In this document: positions 8,988 through 9,743 of the stretch, in pieces
How the letters are laid out: each line of letters opens with the position of its first letter
Numbering within the stretch: the stretch's first letter is position 1
Origin: Pseudomonadota bacterium
GTDB taxonomy: Bacteria; Pseudomonadota; Alphaproteobacteria; Caulobacterales; Caulobacteraceae
Assembly: GCA_023445955.1 (NCBI GenBank)
Contig: JAEXJH010000555.1
Location: 1-9,743, forward strand
Direction of reading: 5' to 3'
DNA: 9,743 nt
Made by a program: the position numbers and the translations under genes
Notes under the pieces: generated by a model
Seen by the model: the letters and a program-made list of their open reading frames with translations, nothing else
Told to the model about the DNA's origin: nothing
Databases searched by the model: none

Positions 8988-9503
8988 ATGATCCTCGAGA
9001 CCGAACGCCTGACCCTCACGCCGCTGAAGGTCGACGACGCGCCCCTGATCTATCCGTTCCTCAGCGACGCCGAGGTGATGTCCAACCTCGACCAGGAGCC
9101 GATCGAGGATCCGGACGAGGTCGCCAGCCGCGTCGCCGCCCAGGTCGAGGAGATGACCGCCGGCGACGCCGCCTACTGGAGCATCCGCCACACGACGAGC
9201 GGGGCCTACCTCGGCTATTGCGACTTCATCGATATCGACAAGCGCCATGAGCGGGCCGAGATTCGCTTCGTGGTCGACCGCAAGGGCTGGGGCAAGGGCT
9301 TCGGCGCCGAAGCCGTCAGCGCCCTCCTCGCCCATGCCGCCGCCAAGGGCCTCAAGAGCCTGGTGGCCAGCATCCACGTCGGCGACAACCGCGCCGAGCG
9401 CCTGCTGGAAAAGCTGGGCTTCAAGGCCGAGGGCTATCTGAAAGGCGCCGTGCACCGCGATGGCGAGCGGCGCGATCGGCGGCTGTACGGGCTACAGCTC
9501 TAG
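8988..9503 (+). CDS. GNAT-family N-acetyltransferase (RimJ/RimL type)
   Basis: The 171-residue protein has the GNAT fold in the RimJ/RimL-like arrangement. It opens with MILETERLTLTPLKVDDAP, typical of that group. The acetyl-CoA pyrophosphate loop is RKGWGKGFGAEAV (98-110), and the C-terminal motif VGDNRAERLLEKLGFKAEG (131-149) follows. It should transfer an acetyl group from acetyl-CoA to an amine of a protein or small molecule; the substrate is unknown. The open frame extends upstream to a GTG at 8946, but the ATG at 8988 matches the family start and avoids a non-conserved 14-residue leader. The ribosome binding site is weak (GGA). It is divergent from secG and unlikely to belong functionally to its neighbours. 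Confidence 0.88.
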   Translation: MILETERLTLTPLKVDDAPLIYPFLSDAEVMSNLDQEPIEDPDEVASRVAAQVEEMTAGDAAYWSIRHTTSGAYLGYCDFIDIDKRHERAEIRFVVDRKGWGKGFGAEAVSALLAHAAAKGLKSLVASIHVGDNRAERLLEKLGFKAEGYLKGAVHRDGERRDRRLYGLQL

Positions 9504-9518
9504 GCGCACGACCGCTGC

Positions 9519-9541
9519 TTCACGCGGCGTTTGCCGCTGAA
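9519..9541 (+). terminator. Hairpin after the acetyltransferase gene
   Basis: TTCA-C-GCGGC pairs with GCCGC-TGAA around a GTTT loop, with one bulged C, starting 16 bases after the stop codon. No T-run follows, so termination is uncertain. It could instead be the first element of the structured region that follows. Confidence 0.35.
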
Positions 9542-9546
9542 GGTGT

Positions 9547-9743
9547 TGGAAAGGGACGCGGAGCGCCGGACAGCGTCCGGAGTGTGAGTTAGAAATACCG
9601 TTTCGACGAAGCCCGACGCTCCGCGTAACCGTTTTCCATCAGCGTCCCGTCGGGTGGCCCTGTTGAGGCCTTACCGGGACCCGGGAATCTCCGTTTCCGG
9701 AGAACCCCAGCGGTCGAAGAGGGCGGGCCACTACAGGCCAAGA
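9547..9743 (+). ncRNA. Candidate structured RNA, unassigned, running off the right edge
   Basis: This stretch lacks a convincing coding frame but folds well. (1) TGGAAA (9547-9552) plus ACGCGGAGCG (9556-9565) pairs with CGCTCCGCGT (9617-9626) plus TTTCCA (9633-9638), enclosing a hairpin CCGGAC-AGC-GTCCGG (9566-9580). (2) GTCCC, GGT and GGCC (9644-9659) pair with GGCC, ACC and GGGAC (9667-9680) around a 7-base loop. (3) GGG..TCTCCG pairs with CGGAGA..CCC (9683-9707) around TTTC. Three strong hairpins in under 170 bases suggest an RNA or a heavily structured leader. I do not recognise RNase P RNA, SRP RNA, a tRNA T-arm or the tmRNA tag sequence. 6S RNA cannot be excluded. The strand is uncertain because hairpins read on both strands. 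Confidence 0.35.

Noticed and set aside
8847..9455. SecG frame extended about 200 codons upstream
   Set aside because: The extension runs antisense to the acetyltransferase and precedes the conserved SecG start MLIGVLL.
9593..9742. Partial minus-strand frame of about 50 codons from the right edge ending in a stop
   Set aside because: Codon use is unlike the neighbours (many A/T third positions), no motif is visible, and the strand folds into strong hairpins; it cannot be fully excluded without flanking sequence.

Overview
The window looks like a chromosomal housekeeping segment from an alphaproteobacterium of the Caulobacter type. The base composition is GC-rich with strongly GC-biased third codon positions. 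The E1-beta subunit of pyruvate dehydrogenase carries an N-terminal lipoyl domain, as is typical of alphaproteobacteria. The cluster secG-pyrG-...-eno-ftsB-pdhA-pdhB is a familiar order in that class. Promoter-like motifs fit the Caulobacter housekeeping pattern (TTGAC-type -35, GCTANAWC-type -10), and GANTC (CcrM) sites sit close to several start codons. The genus assignment is an inference from these features.

Layout. Most genes are on the minus strand, so in transcription order they run from high to low coordinates: secG (8846-8292, translocase subunit), pyrG (8177-6525, CTP synthase), rpmF (6399-6217, ribosomal protein L32), a secreted two-motif retropepsin-like protease (6093-5101), eno (4219-2939, enolase), ftsB (2587-2285, division protein), pdhA (2117-1086) and pdhB (1089 to beyond the left edge). 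Two genes are on the plus strand: an enoyl-CoA hydratase/isomerase-family protein (4333-5097), divergent from eno and convergent with the protease, and a GNAT acetyltransferase (8988-9503), divergent from secG. Likely intrinsic terminators follow secG, rpmF and eno. A candidate promoter with an overlapping perfect dyad lies in the 351-base gap upstream of ftsB, so ftsB-pdhA-pdhB may form one transcription unit.

Function. Enolase makes phosphoenolpyruvate, and after pyruvate kinase (not in the window) the PDH E1 heterotetramer (PdhA/PdhB) feeds acetyl-CoA to the TCA cycle. PyrG, RpmF, SecG and FtsB are basic growth functions (nucleotide synthesis, ribosome, secretion, division).

The main anomaly is an in-frame TAA in pdhB at 175-177. 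It replaces a family-conserved tyrosine codon (M-Y-G), and the same frame continues as recognisable PdhB for all 58 remaining codons to the window edge. It is either a real nonsense mutation or a one-base sequence error. The second point of interest is the right-hand end (about 9547-9743). It has no convincing coding sequence but can fold into three consecutive strong hairpins, so it may be an unassigned structured RNA. I see no mobile element, CRISPR array, phage gene or defence system, and no clear sign of a new multi-gene system.
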